Assembly: GCA_028275345.1 (NCBI GenBank)
Contig: JAPWUV010000001.1
Coordinates: 1 to 64,000, forward strand
Source of the DNA: a bacterium
GTDB taxonomy: Bacteria; Zhuqueibacterota; Zhuqueibacteria; Oleimicrobiales; Geothermoviventaceae
Direction of reading: 5' to 3'
Length of the DNA: 64,000 bases
Shown here: positions 26,198 through 34,313 of the stretch, one piece after another
How positions within the stretch are numbered: the stretch's first letter is position 1
Layout: every line of letters begins with the position of its first letter
Made by a program: the position numbers and the translations under genes
Notes under the pieces: generated by a model
Databases searched by the model: none
What the model saw: only the letters and a program-made list of their open reading frames with translations
What the model was told of the DNA's origin: nothing

Positions 26198-26610
26198 TCG
26201 TGGAGGTTCTTCGCACCGCAGTTCATTTCCTCCGGCTTCCCACGTCCGGGGGCGGAGGCCTGACGGACAAGAGAAGCGCCGGCCCGGGCGTGGATGCCAT
26301 GCTCCGGAAAAGGGGGGCAGTCCGAGGCTCCGGTAGCTGAAAGGGGGATACTTGCCGAGGAGTTCCGAGTTTGCCGTAGGCCTTTGCTTCGAAGCCCGCG
26401 CTGGCCACGGGGAGAGGATTCACTCGGTGGAAGCGCTCACCGGGATACGGCGCCCCGTGGTCACTTCTCGGAGCGCTACCCCGCATGTCAGTCGGGGCAG
26501 GTGGTGGAGGGCGCTCCCTCCCGCGTCTCTTGTCAGTTTCCCATTGTGAGCTCGGGGTCCATTGGCTATATTCGCCGAAGTTGAAGCGGGTCGAAGTGGA
26601 GATCCCCCCG
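26198..26610. other. Intergenic region before the antiporter gene
   Basis: 413 nt with no convincing gene. Rightward frames through it lack ribosome-binding sites and are in the wrong compositional phase. A good sigma70-type promoter lies at its right end (26544-26572). No clear terminator hairpin follows the hydrolase gene. Confidence 0.6.
26544..26572 (+). promoter_or_regulatory. Sigma70-type promoter of the NhaC-family gene
   Basis: TTGTGA (26544-26549) and TATATT (26567-26572) stand exactly 17 nt apart, 4/6 and 5/6 consensus matches. Transcription would start near 26579, giving a leader of about 32 nt before ATG 26611 with GGAG at 26597. Confidence 0.6.
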
Positions 26611-28545
26611 ATGCGAAAGGTGCGGCTTGTAGCGATTGCGCTTCTCCTTGCCACGGCGCCTTTCGGGCCAGCCTGGGCGCAGGACGCCGTGCCGGAGGTG
26701 GAGTTCCCGAAAGTTGTGTTGTCGCGGGTGCCATTCGACCTTCGCGTGCGCATGCGTGAGTTGGCAAGGCCTGAGCGCCAAGAGGCGTTTGTGGGCCAGC
26801 TCCGGCTCGAGGCTTCCGGTCGATCGGGTGAGGAGCGGCTCCAGCCGCAAGGTGTGACCGCGGAGCCGGAAGGCGGGGCCGTCCTTCAGCAGCTTGTGCT
26901 CGAGGGGATTGGGCGTCGCAAGCTTCGTTTGGTTTGGGGCCAAGGAGCAATCGAAGGTAGGGTTCTGGTGCTGCCGGGCATCGTGAGCGTGCTTCCCCCG
27001 GTTGTGGCCATTGTTCTGGCTCTCGTTACCCGGCAGGTACTCGTGTCTTTGTTCGTGGGGATCTGGCTGGGGGTTAGCCTCCTGCAAGGGCTGGATCCGT
27101 TCACCGGCCTGTTGCGTACCCTGGATCGCTACGTGATTCAGGCTCTGGCGGATCCGGATCACGTAGCTATCGTGCTATTTAGTATGACGCTCGGGGGCAT
27201 GGTCGGGGTGATGTCCCGTTCTGGTGGGATGCAGGGTGTGGTGTCGGCGATCTCCCGGCTGGCGAAAGGTCCTCGCGGGGCACAGCTGGCCGCCTGGGCC
27301 ATGGGGGTGCTGGTGTTCTTCGATGACTACGCCAACACGCTGATTGTCGGGAACACCATGCGTCCTTTCACGGATCGCATGCGGGTCTCGCGAGAAAAAC
27401 TGAGCTACATCGTGGACAGCACCGCTGCCCCCGTGGCTTCGGTGGCGTTGATCTCCACCTGGGTCGGCTTCCAGGTCGGGCTTGTGGAATCGGCCATCCG
27501 AGATATTGGGCTGGAGGCCGATGCCTACGTGCTTTTCCTGCGCTCGATCCCGTACTCCGCGTACAGCCTCCTCACCATTGCGTTCGTGGCTTTGGTGGCG
27601 GGATGGCTTCGGGACTTCGGGCCGATGTGGCAGGCCGAGCACCGCTCGCTGACCACCGGCGCGGTCCTGCGGAAAGGGGCTCAGCCGATCACAGACGCCG
27701 CTTCTCTCGAAAGTGCGAGCCCGCAAGGGTGTGAGGCTCGCTGGTGGAATGCCCTCCTCCCGATCCTGCTGATGATCGTAGCCACCCTCGTCGGCTTGTA
27801 TTTGAGTGGAAAGAGCGCGCTGGGGCCGGCCGCCGGATCGGCTCGGATCGGGGAGATCGTGGGCGCGGCGGACTCCTTTGACGTGCTCATGTGGACTTCC
27901 TTCGGGGCGGCCGGGACGGCCATCGCGCTGGCGATCTCCCAGCGTTTGCTTTCCCTGGGTCAGGCCATCGAAGCATGGCTTGCCGGTGTTCGTGCGATGG
28001 TTTTGGCCATGGTGATCTTGGTTTTGGCCTGGTCCATCGGCAAGGTCTGCGCGGAATTGCACACGGCGGACTACGTGATCCGCCTGGCTCGCAACGCTCT
28101 CTCTCCGCAGCTTCTTCCGGCGGTGACCTTCGTCGTAGCCGCTCTCATCAGCTTCGCCACTGGGACCTCCTGGGCCACCATCGCGATTTTGGTCCCCATC
28201 GCGGTGCCGATGGCCCACAAGCTCAGCGTTGGAGCTTCGCTACCCGCCGGCGCTTCGCAGACGGTGCTCCTCGGGACGCTCGGTTCCGTGCTGTCCGGAA
28301 GCGTATTCGGGGATCATTGTTCCCCCATTTCGGACACTACGATCATGTCCTCCATGGCTTCGGCTGCGGACCATGTGGACCACGTCCGCACCCAGCTACC
28401 GTACGCAGTCCTTGTGGCCAGCGTGTCCGTAGCAACATGCTACCTCCCCTGCGGCTTCGGTTTGCCGCCCTGGCTTGGCCTTATCCTCGGTCTCGGGGTG
28501 CTGGTCTTGGTCCTGTGGATCTTCGGCAAGCCGGTCCAGGGGTAA
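26611..28545 (+). CDS. NhaC-family Na+/H+ antiporter with exported N-terminal domain
   Basis: A 644-residue inner-membrane protein. Residues ~117-640 contain about a dozen hydrophobic helices with NhaC-family landmarks: VFFDDYANTLIVGNTMRPF, YIVDSTAAPVASVALISTWVGF, ISFATGTSWATIAILVPIAVP and GSVFGDHCSPISDTTIMSS. Members exchange Na+ (or organic substrates) for H+. Unusually, the protein begins with a signal peptide (MRKVRLVAIALLLATAPFGP...AQ) and a ~90-residue extracytoplasmic stretch (~24-115) without a recognisable domain, rich in beta-like segments. ATG 26611 begins the signal peptide and has GGAG 10 nt upstream; the frame is open further upstream but that part lies across the promoter. It is monocistronic and convergent with the next gene. 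Confidence 0.88.
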   Translation: MRKVRLVAIALLLATAPFGPAWAQDAVPEVEFPKVVLSRVPFDLRVRMRELARPERQEAFVGQLRLEASGRSGEERLQPQGVTAEPEGGAVLQQLVLEGIGRRKLRLVWGQGAIEGRVLVLPGIVSVLPPVVAIVLALVTRQVLVSLFVGIWLGVSLLQGLDPFTGLLRTLDRYVIQALADPDHVAIVLFSMTLGGMVGVMSRSGGMQGVVSAISRLAKGPRGAQLAAWAMGVLVFFDDYANTLIVGNTMRPFTDRMRVSREKLSYIVDSTAAPVASVALISTWVGFQVGLVESAIRDIGLEADAYVLFLRSIPYSAYSLLTIAFVALVAGWLRDFGPMWQAEHRSLTTGAVLRKGAQPITDAASLESASPQGCEARWWNALLPILLMIVATLVGLYLSGKSALGPAAGSARIGEIVGAADSFDVLMWTSFGAAGTAIALAISQRLLSLGQAIEAWLAGVRAMVLAMVILVLAWSIGKVCAELHTADYVIRLARNALSPQLLPAVTFVVAALISFATGTSWATIAILVPIAVPMAHKLSVGASLPAGASQTVLLGTLGSVLSGSVFGDHCSPISDTTIMSSMASAADHVDHVRTQLPYAVLVASVSVATCYLPCGFGLPPWLGLILGLGVLVLVLWIFGKPVQG

Positions 28546-28667
28546 GCGGATTCCCGGGATTAGCACAGGCGCCGTGGCCCCCGCGGGGATTCGGCGACCG
28601 ACCCGGGTCCGGTGGGTTTAGACTGCAGGAAGGCTTTCTCTGCGGGAATCGGGCGAGCGGGAGTTCG

Positions 28668-29696
28668 CTACCGCGCTTGCTCGTGACAGAGGGCGAAGGC
28701 CTGGGCTTGGATTTCGTAGACAGACAGGGGGTCATCGCTGCGCAGGGAGCTCATGTACGCTGAGCCCAGATAGCTCCAGGCAAAGACCCGCCGGATGCCC
28801 GCCTCATACGAGATGCGCGTAGCCAGGGGGATGAAGCACTCTTGCTGCTTACGGACCCTGAAGTTCTTGATCCAGATTTCCGGCTCGCGTCCGGAGGCCG
28901 TGGCGTGGCGGAGCAGCCATTGCGCGTTCTGGCGGTATTGCTGCTCAACCCAGGTTGCGTCGCTCTTTTCGTTCCAGTAGGGATCCGTGGCCATGTAGTC
29001 GATCGCTTCCAAAGCGAACACGTCTTCGTAACGAAGGAGCCCGTCGTCCAGCCGGAAGGTGGGGGGCAGGATGCAGACCGAGTTCTTGAGCCCCCGGCTG
29101 CGAGCTTCGCGCGACATCTCGTCGAGGAAGGCAAGAATCGACCGGTGGCGGAATTGCTCCACTTCAGGCGTCCTTTGCGTCGGCATTTCTCCACCGTACT
29201 GCTCGCGGTAGCGGATCGCGCACTGAGGGCAGCGGCAAGTCCAGCGACCCTTGCGCGCGGCCAGTTCCGTATCCCACTCGAAGACGAAAAAGTGCGGCTC
29301 ATCCCACATGGCCACATCCGCGCCGACGTGGGATGCTGCATCGAGCCAGCGCAGCATGGCGTCGCGGAACTTCGGCTGGTTGAAGCAGGCGGCCGGGACT
29401 GGTTCCCCGGCTGAGTCGATCTGGCGGGCGTCGGGATTCCGGGCCAAAAAGCCGGAGAAGGCCTCCCCGCCAAACACGCCGCCCCAAGCCCACGGATTCA
29501 CGTAGACCAGAAGGCCTCGCTCGTGAGCCAGCTCGACGAGTTCGCGCATGGTGTCCAGGTAGAAGGCCACATCCTCCTCGGAGAGGGTGAACAGGACGGC
29601 GTTGGCGTGGTGGCGGATCATGTCGTCCAAATCCTCCGCCACATGCTGTGGATTGCGCACACCGAAGTAGCTCCACCCCGTGACCACTCGGCTCAT
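28668..29696 (-). CDS. TIM-barrel hydrolase-like protein with Cys cluster
   Basis: A 342-residue soluble protein without signal peptide. The pattern of alternating strands and helices (VVTGWSYFG, AVLFTLSEEDVAFY, GLLVYVNPWAWGG, ADVAMWDEPHF, SVCILPPTF, IDYMATDPYW, RVFAWSYLGS) fits a (beta/alpha)8 glycoside-hydrolase-like barrel. Acidic residues at strand ends (WDEPHF, ATDPYW) are candidate catalytic or metal sites. A compact WTCRCPQCAIRY cluster follows the WDEP strand; similar Cys insertions occur in some uncharacterised GH-like families and may bind metal. AGGAGG lies 6 nt before ATG 29696 and a possible promoter is at 29744-29772. It lies alone between two rightward genes. Substrate unknown. 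Confidence 0.7.
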   Translation of the reverse strand: MSRVVTGWSYFGVRNPQHVAEDLDDMIRHHANAVLFTLSEEDVAFYLDTMRELVELAHERGLLVYVNPWAWGGVFGGEAFSGFLARNPDARQIDSAGEPVPAACFNQPKFRDAMLRWLDAASHVGADVAMWDEPHFFVFEWDTELAARKGRWTCRCPQCAIRYREQYGGEMPTQRTPEVEQFRHRSILAFLDEMSREARSRGLKNSVCILPPTFRLDDGLLRYEDVFALEAIDYMATDPYWNEKSDATWVEQQYRQNAQWLLRHATASGREPEIWIKNFRVRKQQECFIPLATRISYEAGIRRVFAWSYLGSAYMSSLRSDDPLSVYEIQAQAFALCHEQAR

Positions 29697-29743
29697 GGCG
29701 ATCCTCCTGCGCTATCGTCTTGCCGGTGCAGGATTCTTTGGCA

Positions 29744-29772
29744 AAGATAGCCAGATTCGGGCGCGCCCGCAA
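29744..29772 (-). promoter_or_regulatory. Possible promoter of the TIM-barrel gene
   Basis: On the minus strand TTGCGG and TATCTT are 17 nt apart (3/6 and 4/6 matches), about 48 nt upstream of ATG 29696. A small inverted repeat (CCCGC-AAG-GCGGG) covers the -35 side and could be an operator. Weak matches. Confidence 0.3.
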
Positions 29773-29849
29773 GGCGGGACCCTAACATTTTCGTTCCAAT
29801 GGGCGATAGCTGTAGAGAGAGGTCCCAATCGATCCACACGAGGTGACAT

Positions 29850-30317
29850 ATGGGCATGAAGGCACATGAAGAGAGGGCGTTCCTCATCTTTGAGGCGGGC
29901 GGAGGCACGTACGCCCTCGAAGCAGAGGCCGTTCGGGGAGTGCTCGGCCATCGGCAGTACGAGCCATTGACCACGCACTCGAGCTGCGGCATCGCCGGGA
30001 CCATCTGGGTCTGGGAAAGGCGGGTCCCCGTGATCGATTTGCGGCGTGTTCCCCTTCCGCCCACCGCGGATCCACTGTGTATCTATGTGCTCACGGAGGT
30101 GCAGGGTCAGCTTCTGGCGCTGCTGGTGGATGAGCTGCTCGACGTGGTGCGTGTGCCGGTCAACCCCGCCGGAGGGAGAATCCGCTTGCCCCACGGTTCG
30201 GCCGCAGTGGTTACGGTGGAGGGACTGATTGCCGAGCGTGTGGCGGAGTTTGGCCGCGCAAACTCCGTTCTTCCCGAGCTGGGGGAAACGGCTGCGGCGA
30301 TTTCGACGCGCCGGTGA
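29850..30317 (+). CDS. CheW-domain protein (orphan)
   Basis: A 155-residue cytoplasmic protein covering one CheW domain: FLIFEAGGGTYALEAEAVRGVL, the turn GTIWVWERRVPVIDLRRV, LALLVDELLDVVRVPVN and the closing TVEGLIAERVAEF. CheW proteins couple chemoreceptors to the CheA kinase. No CheA, receptor or CheY gene is in the window, so its partners are elsewhere. GAGGTGAC ends just before ATG 29850. The last 36 codons (from ~30211) are antisense to the 3' end of the glycosyltransferase gene on the other strand; only the tail beyond the CheW core is affected. Adjacency to the EPS cluster suggests signal-dependent EPS control, as Che-like pathways do in myxobacteria; inference only. Confidence 0.8.
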   Translation: MGMKAHEERAFLIFEAGGGTYALEAEAVRGVLGHRQYEPLTTHSSCGIAGTIWVWERRVPVIDLRRVPLPPTADPLCIYVLTEVQGQLLALLVDELLDVVRVPVNPAGGRIRLPHGSAAVVTVEGLIAERVAEFGRANSVLPELGETAAAISTRR

Positions 30318-31437
30318 TCAGCAACTCGTACGTTCGCTCCACCGCTTCGACGGTGTGCTCGATGGTGTAGCGGGAGAGCACCAGCTCCCGGCCGCGGCTT
30401 CCCATTTCCGCTGCGGCTGCGGGATGCTCGAGAAGCCAAGCAATCCTGTCGGCCATGCCTTCGGCATCCCCGGGGGGGACGACGAAACCCGCCTCTGCCT
30501 CCCCCACGATCTGCCGACAATAGCCGACGTCAGTCGCCACCACCGGAAGCCCCGCGGCGAGATATTCGAGGAGGGCCAGAGGCAAACCTTCCGCCCGCGA
30601 CGAGAGGACGCCGATCGTCGCCGCGAAGAGCAGATCCTCCACGTCCCTCCGTGCCCCCAGGAACTCCACCCGATCCAGCACGCCGAGTTCGCGCGCCTCC
30701 TCCACAACCCGGGCCGCGTAGTCTGGAGCGGACGTGGTGGAGCCAATCATGAGCCAGCGGAAGGCCAGATTTCGCCTCTTCAGCTGAGCCGCTACTCGGA
30801 CTGCAGTGAGCTGGTCTTTTACCTCCCGGAGGTTCGCCACCTGGACGATCGTCGGCGGACCATCAGCGCGCGGGGTCCGCGGCTCCAGTCGATGGCGAAT
30901 GGGGATGCCGTTCGGCACGCGGAAACATCGGGATTGGCCGACCAGTCCGAGCCTGACCGCTCTCTCTCGCAGCTGCTCGTTAACAACCAGGTAGGCGTCT
31001 AGCTTGCGCAGAAAAAGTCGGTCCCCCAGGGACAGGAGGAGCCCCTGCCCGGGTAGCACGTTGTGGTCGTGGAATACGTGGCGCCAGCGCGCGCCCGTTA
31101 GGAGCTTGACCAGCCCGCAGAAATAGGCCGTGAAGTGCCCATGGGAGTGCACGATCTGGACGTTCGCCGCCGAAGCGTACTGGGCGAATCGCCGGATGGA
31201 GGAGAAGTCCGTTCTCGAGTAGCGCCTCAGGTGGTACACAGCAACATGGGGTTCCACGAGCGCCGAAAGAGGACCGTCCCCGTGCGTGCAGACGATGTGC
31301 GACGCAAAACGGGTCGGGTCAAGACGGTTGGCGATCTCCACCGCCATCCGTTCTGCTCCCCCCGCAGCGAGGCTTTCGATCACCTGGAAGACCGCCACAC
31401 GCTGAGAAGGGACATCGGCCATAGGAGGCTCGCTCAC
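30211..31437 (-). CDS. GT4-type glycosyltransferase
   Basis: A 408-residue GT-B glycosyltransferase. The N-terminal half shows the usual acceptor-side motif VIESLAAGGAERMAVEIAN; the C-terminal half has the donor-binding pattern VANLREVKDQLTAVR, VEFLGARRDVEDLL and EX7E-type SRAEGLPLALLEYLAAGLPVVATDVG. It should add a sugar from an activated donor to a lipid-linked glycan on the cytoplasmic face. GTG 31437 overlaps the TGA of the beta-helix gene as GTGA, indicating translational coupling; the in-frame ATG at 31422 lacks a ribosome-binding site. The last ~32 residues are Pro/Arg-rich, lie beyond the fold and overlap the CheW-domain gene antisense. It is the last gene of the leftward EPS cluster. 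Confidence 0.85.
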   Translation of the reverse strand: MSEPPMADVPSQRVAVFQVIESLAAGGAERMAVEIANRLDPTRFASHIVCTHGDGPLSALVEPHVAVYHLRRYSRTDFSSIRRFAQYASAANVQIVHSHGHFTAYFCGLVKLLTGARWRHVFHDHNVLPGQGLLLSLGDRLFLRKLDAYLVVNEQLRERAVRLGLVGQSRCFRVPNGIPIRHRLEPRTPRADGPPTIVQVANLREVKDQLTAVRVAAQLKRRNLAFRWLMIGSTTSAPDYAARVVEEARELGVLDRVEFLGARRDVEDLLFAATIGVLSSRAEGLPLALLEYLAAGLPVVATDVGYCRQIVGEAEAGFVVPPGDAEGMADRIAWLLEHPAAAAEMGSRGRELVLSRYTIEHTVEAVERTYELLITGASKSPQPFPPAREERSLRGQTPPHARQSVPPP

Positions 31438-33950
31438 GGACTCACCGTCATCACGCCTTGGGGTTTGTCCGGCGGCCAATCCACGAGCAGGGACTGGCCG
31501 GAAAGGATGGCCTCGCTCTGGTACCCGAGGGAATCCTCCAGCGCCCCTGTTCCCAGCTCGAAGTATCCTCGACCCTCCCCAGGCTGCTCTGTTTTCCAGA
31601 TCCTGCCCTCAAAGACGGAGCCAGGGACGGTGCCCTCCAGGGGCACGGGAGTAGGCCGACCGTTTGCACCGTGAAAATACAGCGGACCCGGAATCTTCAC
31701 GACGGGACGGGAGGTTCGGACCACGACTCGGAAAAAGCTGCCCGCAGTCGAGTCCGACAGAGGTCCCTCGCTCAAGATCTCCGCGAAGAGTTCAGGGGGC
31801 TGGATGACCGAAAAGGGAACACGGGTCGGGGAAGAGAACCGTCCGGATCGGTCGCGAGTGACCGCGGTGACGTGCCAGCGTCCGGGGATGGCTTGCGGCA
31901 AGAGCCGGAGCGAGATTTCGAAGCGGCCGCTGGCGGGCTCGAGCCTGTAGCTCCCTGGCGAGGCATCCACGTAGAGTCCAGTTCGTCCGGTCACCTCCGT
32001 CCAGGCAGTGTCGCCAGGGGACTGCAGCGCCAACGCGCGACCGTCCGTTGCCAGCCGAACGCCATAGCTGCCGGTGGGATCGAAGACCCACCCGGAGCCG
32101 GAGAAGCTCGGACCCTGAAGGGCCAGCTGCACTTCCTCCGTCTGCACCCAAGCTCCGGGATCGCTCAAGGTCACTTGGAAAAGGTACCAGGTGTTGGTCG
32201 CAACCTCCGTCACCGGGGCGGAGGTTCGCCGATTCTTGACGAGGATCTCGGCTATTCCTCCCGTTTCGGTTGGCACGGGAGGCGATGCGCCCCGGGCTTC
32301 CAGGATAAGCGTTGCCTCGGCCGATGCACCCAGTTTGTCCCTTGCCCGGACGCGAACCGTGTAGAAGCCGGGCCGGACGTAGGTATGCTCCGTCCACGGT
32401 CCCGAGGTGGACGAGCTCCCGTCCCCGAAATCCCAGGCAAAGGTGTACGGCTCCGTGCCGCCGGAGGCTAACGCCTCCAACTCGACACGAAACGGGACCT
32501 CTCCACTCGTAGAACTCGCATTGAGGTGGAGACGGAAATCCTCGTGGTATTCGTAGGCGCCGATGTCGAATGCCCGCCCCTCGGGTCGAGGAACTCCGGC
32601 GATGTCGAGCCGGATGTCGGGGAGCTCGAGGCCGGCATCAATGGCGGGGCTTCCAGCTCGGAGGCGGAAGTCGGCCGAGGTAGCGTCCACAAAGAGCGGA
32701 TCTGCTGCGAGGGAGTGCGTATCCATCCCGCTCATCGCAGAATAGCGCGAAAGCGAATTCACGCTGGCGCCGCGCCAGGTGAAAGTCCCCATCGGGTCCC
32801 AAAGATTGTAGTCGCACCACAGAGTGCTCAGGTGATTTGGCCTATCGGCGATGTCCCAGACCAGGAAGTTGGTCCGGTTCCCGCTGACCAGATTGTTCAG
32901 GATGACCGTTCCGGGACCAGCGGAGGAGTAGAGGGCAATTCCCGTCTCGTTCCCGTAGATCGTGTTGTTCACGAACCGATTGTCTTTGCCCAGGCTTCCG
33001 CAGATGTGCAGGCCGTAGGTGCAGTTGCCCCAAATGAGGTTGTTGGCCACCAGGTTGCTGTCCCCGCCGCAACAGGCCCCGACGGCGATCCCCGCCATCT
33101 TGACGCCGAAGCCATTGCGGTAGACCTTGTTGCCGACGATGAGGTTGCCCGTGGGATTGGCTACATCGTCTCCCCAGCCCTTTGAGGCCCAGATCTGGAG
33201 GCCGTTGTCGGCATTATCGTGGATCTCGTTGCCGAGGAAAAGATTGTAGTCGCCCCCCACGTAGAAGCCTTGTCCCTCCCCATCCTTCGGTGGCGTTCGT
33301 TTGCCATTATGGTGGACATTGCAATAGAGGAACTCATTGTGATGAACATCGTAGTCGGCGAGTACCCCGATCAGGTAACAATCGAAGATCTCGCAGCCGA
33401 TGAAGCGAATGTGATGGGTGACGGTGGTCCCGCTTCCAGCCGGGGTTCGAGCCCCGCAGAGGAAGACGCCGTGCCCCTTCGGGTTGGTGATCTTCAGGCC
33501 GTGAAACTCGATGTACTCGGCCTCAATCCACACGCCACCCGTGATGAGGGCATCGCCGTCCATGTATGCGCGATAAACAATGGGCTGACCCGGCTTGCCG
33601 GATCTCCCCAGCCCGCGAGCAGGCTGGATGCGGACCCCGGGGTAGGTGCCCGCCTTGATGAAAACCACGTCGCCGGGCCCGGCCAGCTCCACTGCCCTCT
33701 GGACCGTCCGCAGCGGGCTTTCAGGTGTGCCGGGATTCCGATCGTCCCCGGCTGGGCTCACGTAATACTCGGCCGCTCGCAAAGGCGTGGCCAAGGCAAG
33801 AGTGAATGCGAGCCCAGCGAGCCATGACGCTACACGGCTTCTCCCCAGCTGGGCCAACGGCCGAAGCGTTTGTTCGTTTGGAAGCCCATTGCCCTGCATC
33901 CGGCGAAGCGACCTCACCCGGTGCGCCCGTACTGTCCAGCACTTGGCCAT
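31434..33950 (-). CDS. Secreted right-handed beta-helix protein with PKD domain
   Basis: 838 residues. A signal sequence (hydrophobic core about 43-59, VASWLAGLAFTLALATPLRA) leads to a DUF1565-like start of a right-handed parallel beta-helix (EYYVSPAGDDRNPGTPESPL) and many helix rungs (~62-455; LFLGNEIHDNADNGLQIW, RFVNNTIYGNETGIALYSS), ending DIGAYEYHE. A PKD domain follows (~468-550; YTFAWDFGDGSSSTS), then Ig-like or sandwich modules (~560-838). Beta-helix proteins of this type are often polysaccharide lyases, epimerases or glycan binders; no catalytic triad was assigned. ATG 33950 has a near-perfect AGGAGGTGAT upstream; the frame is open back to 34148 but without such a site. No sorting domain was seen. 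Its place in the EPS cluster suggests it binds or processes the polymer outside. Confidence 0.8.
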   Translation of the reverse strand: MAKCWTVRAHRVRSLRRMQGNGLPNEQTLRPLAQLGRSRVASWLAGLAFTLALATPLRAAEYYVSPAGDDRNPGTPESPLRTVQRAVELAGPGDVVFIKAGTYPGVRIQPARGLGRSGKPGQPIVYRAYMDGDALITGGVWIEAEYIEFHGLKITNPKGHGVFLCGARTPAGSGTTVTHHIRFIGCEIFDCYLIGVLADYDVHHNEFLYCNVHHNGKRTPPKDGEGQGFYVGGDYNLFLGNEIHDNADNGLQIWASKGWGDDVANPTGNLIVGNKVYRNGFGVKMAGIAVGACCGGDSNLVANNLIWGNCTYGLHICGSLGKDNRFVNNTIYGNETGIALYSSAGPGTVILNNLVSGNRTNFLVWDIADRPNHLSTLWCDYNLWDPMGTFTWRGASVNSLSRYSAMSGMDTHSLAADPLFVDATSADFRLRAGSPAIDAGLELPDIRLDIAGVPRPEGRAFDIGAYEYHEDFRLHLNASSTSGEVPFRVELEALASGGTEPYTFAWDFGDGSSSTSGPWTEHTYVRPGFYTVRVRARDKLGASAEATLILEARGASPPVPTETGGIAEILVKNRRTSAPVTEVATNTWYLFQVTLSDPGAWVQTEEVQLALQGPSFSGSGWVFDPTGSYGVRLATDGRALALQSPGDTAWTEVTGRTGLYVDASPGSYRLEPASGRFEISLRLLPQAIPGRWHVTAVTRDRSGRFSSPTRVPFSVIQPPELFAEILSEGPLSDSTAGSFFRVVVRTSRPVVKIPGPLYFHGANGRPTPVPLEGTVPGSVFEGRIWKTEQPGEGRGYFELGTGALEDSLGYQSEAILSGQSLLVDWPPDKPQGVMTVSP

Positions 33951-34313
33951 CCCATCACCTCCTCCGCCCCCGCCGACCAGTTTTTGGCTTCCTCCGGGCT
34001 TACTGCGGCTTCGTCTTGCTTCCTGCAGCCATCGTGCCAGCGGCGCGTCCGGATGGGCCAACCGCCCGGGTCCCTTGGGGTCAAAGTACGCCGCATGGTC
34101 GATGATTCGCTCGAACCGCATGGTCTCAGCACGCGTGATGGATGGCAATTACGTGTGCGTAAGTAATGCGCCCTCCGAAGCCGCCCTTGTCGCCGATGCC
34201 ATCTCGCTTGCCATTTCAGATGCACCTCCTCAGTTCCCGACGGGAAGTAGGCGAAGGTCTCCCGGCCGACCGACCTCACCAGGGCAGCGCCTCCATGAGG
34301 CAGTCCGCGGGGA
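33951..34313. other. Gap inside the EPS cluster with possible small ORFs
   Basis: 363 nt between the GT4 gene ending at 34314 and the beta-helix gene. No established gene is recognised. On the minus strand a 21-codon ORF with a strong ribosome-binding site lies at 34149-34214. The beta-helix frame is also open upstream to 34148 (segment RIIDHAAYFDPKGPGRLAHP), but no ribosome-binding site supports starting there. This is the largest gap in the cluster and may hold a promoter or a decayed gene. Confidence 0.45.
34149..34214 (-). CDS. Possible 21-residue small ORF
   Basis: AGGAGGTG lies 9 nt before ATG 34214; the frame (MASEMASATRAASEGALLTH...) closes with TAA at 34149. The ribosome-binding site is unusually strong for chance, but the peptide has no recognisable feature. 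It could be a leader peptide or a fortuitous site. Confidence 0.2.
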   Translation of the reverse strand: MASEMASATRAASEGALLTHT

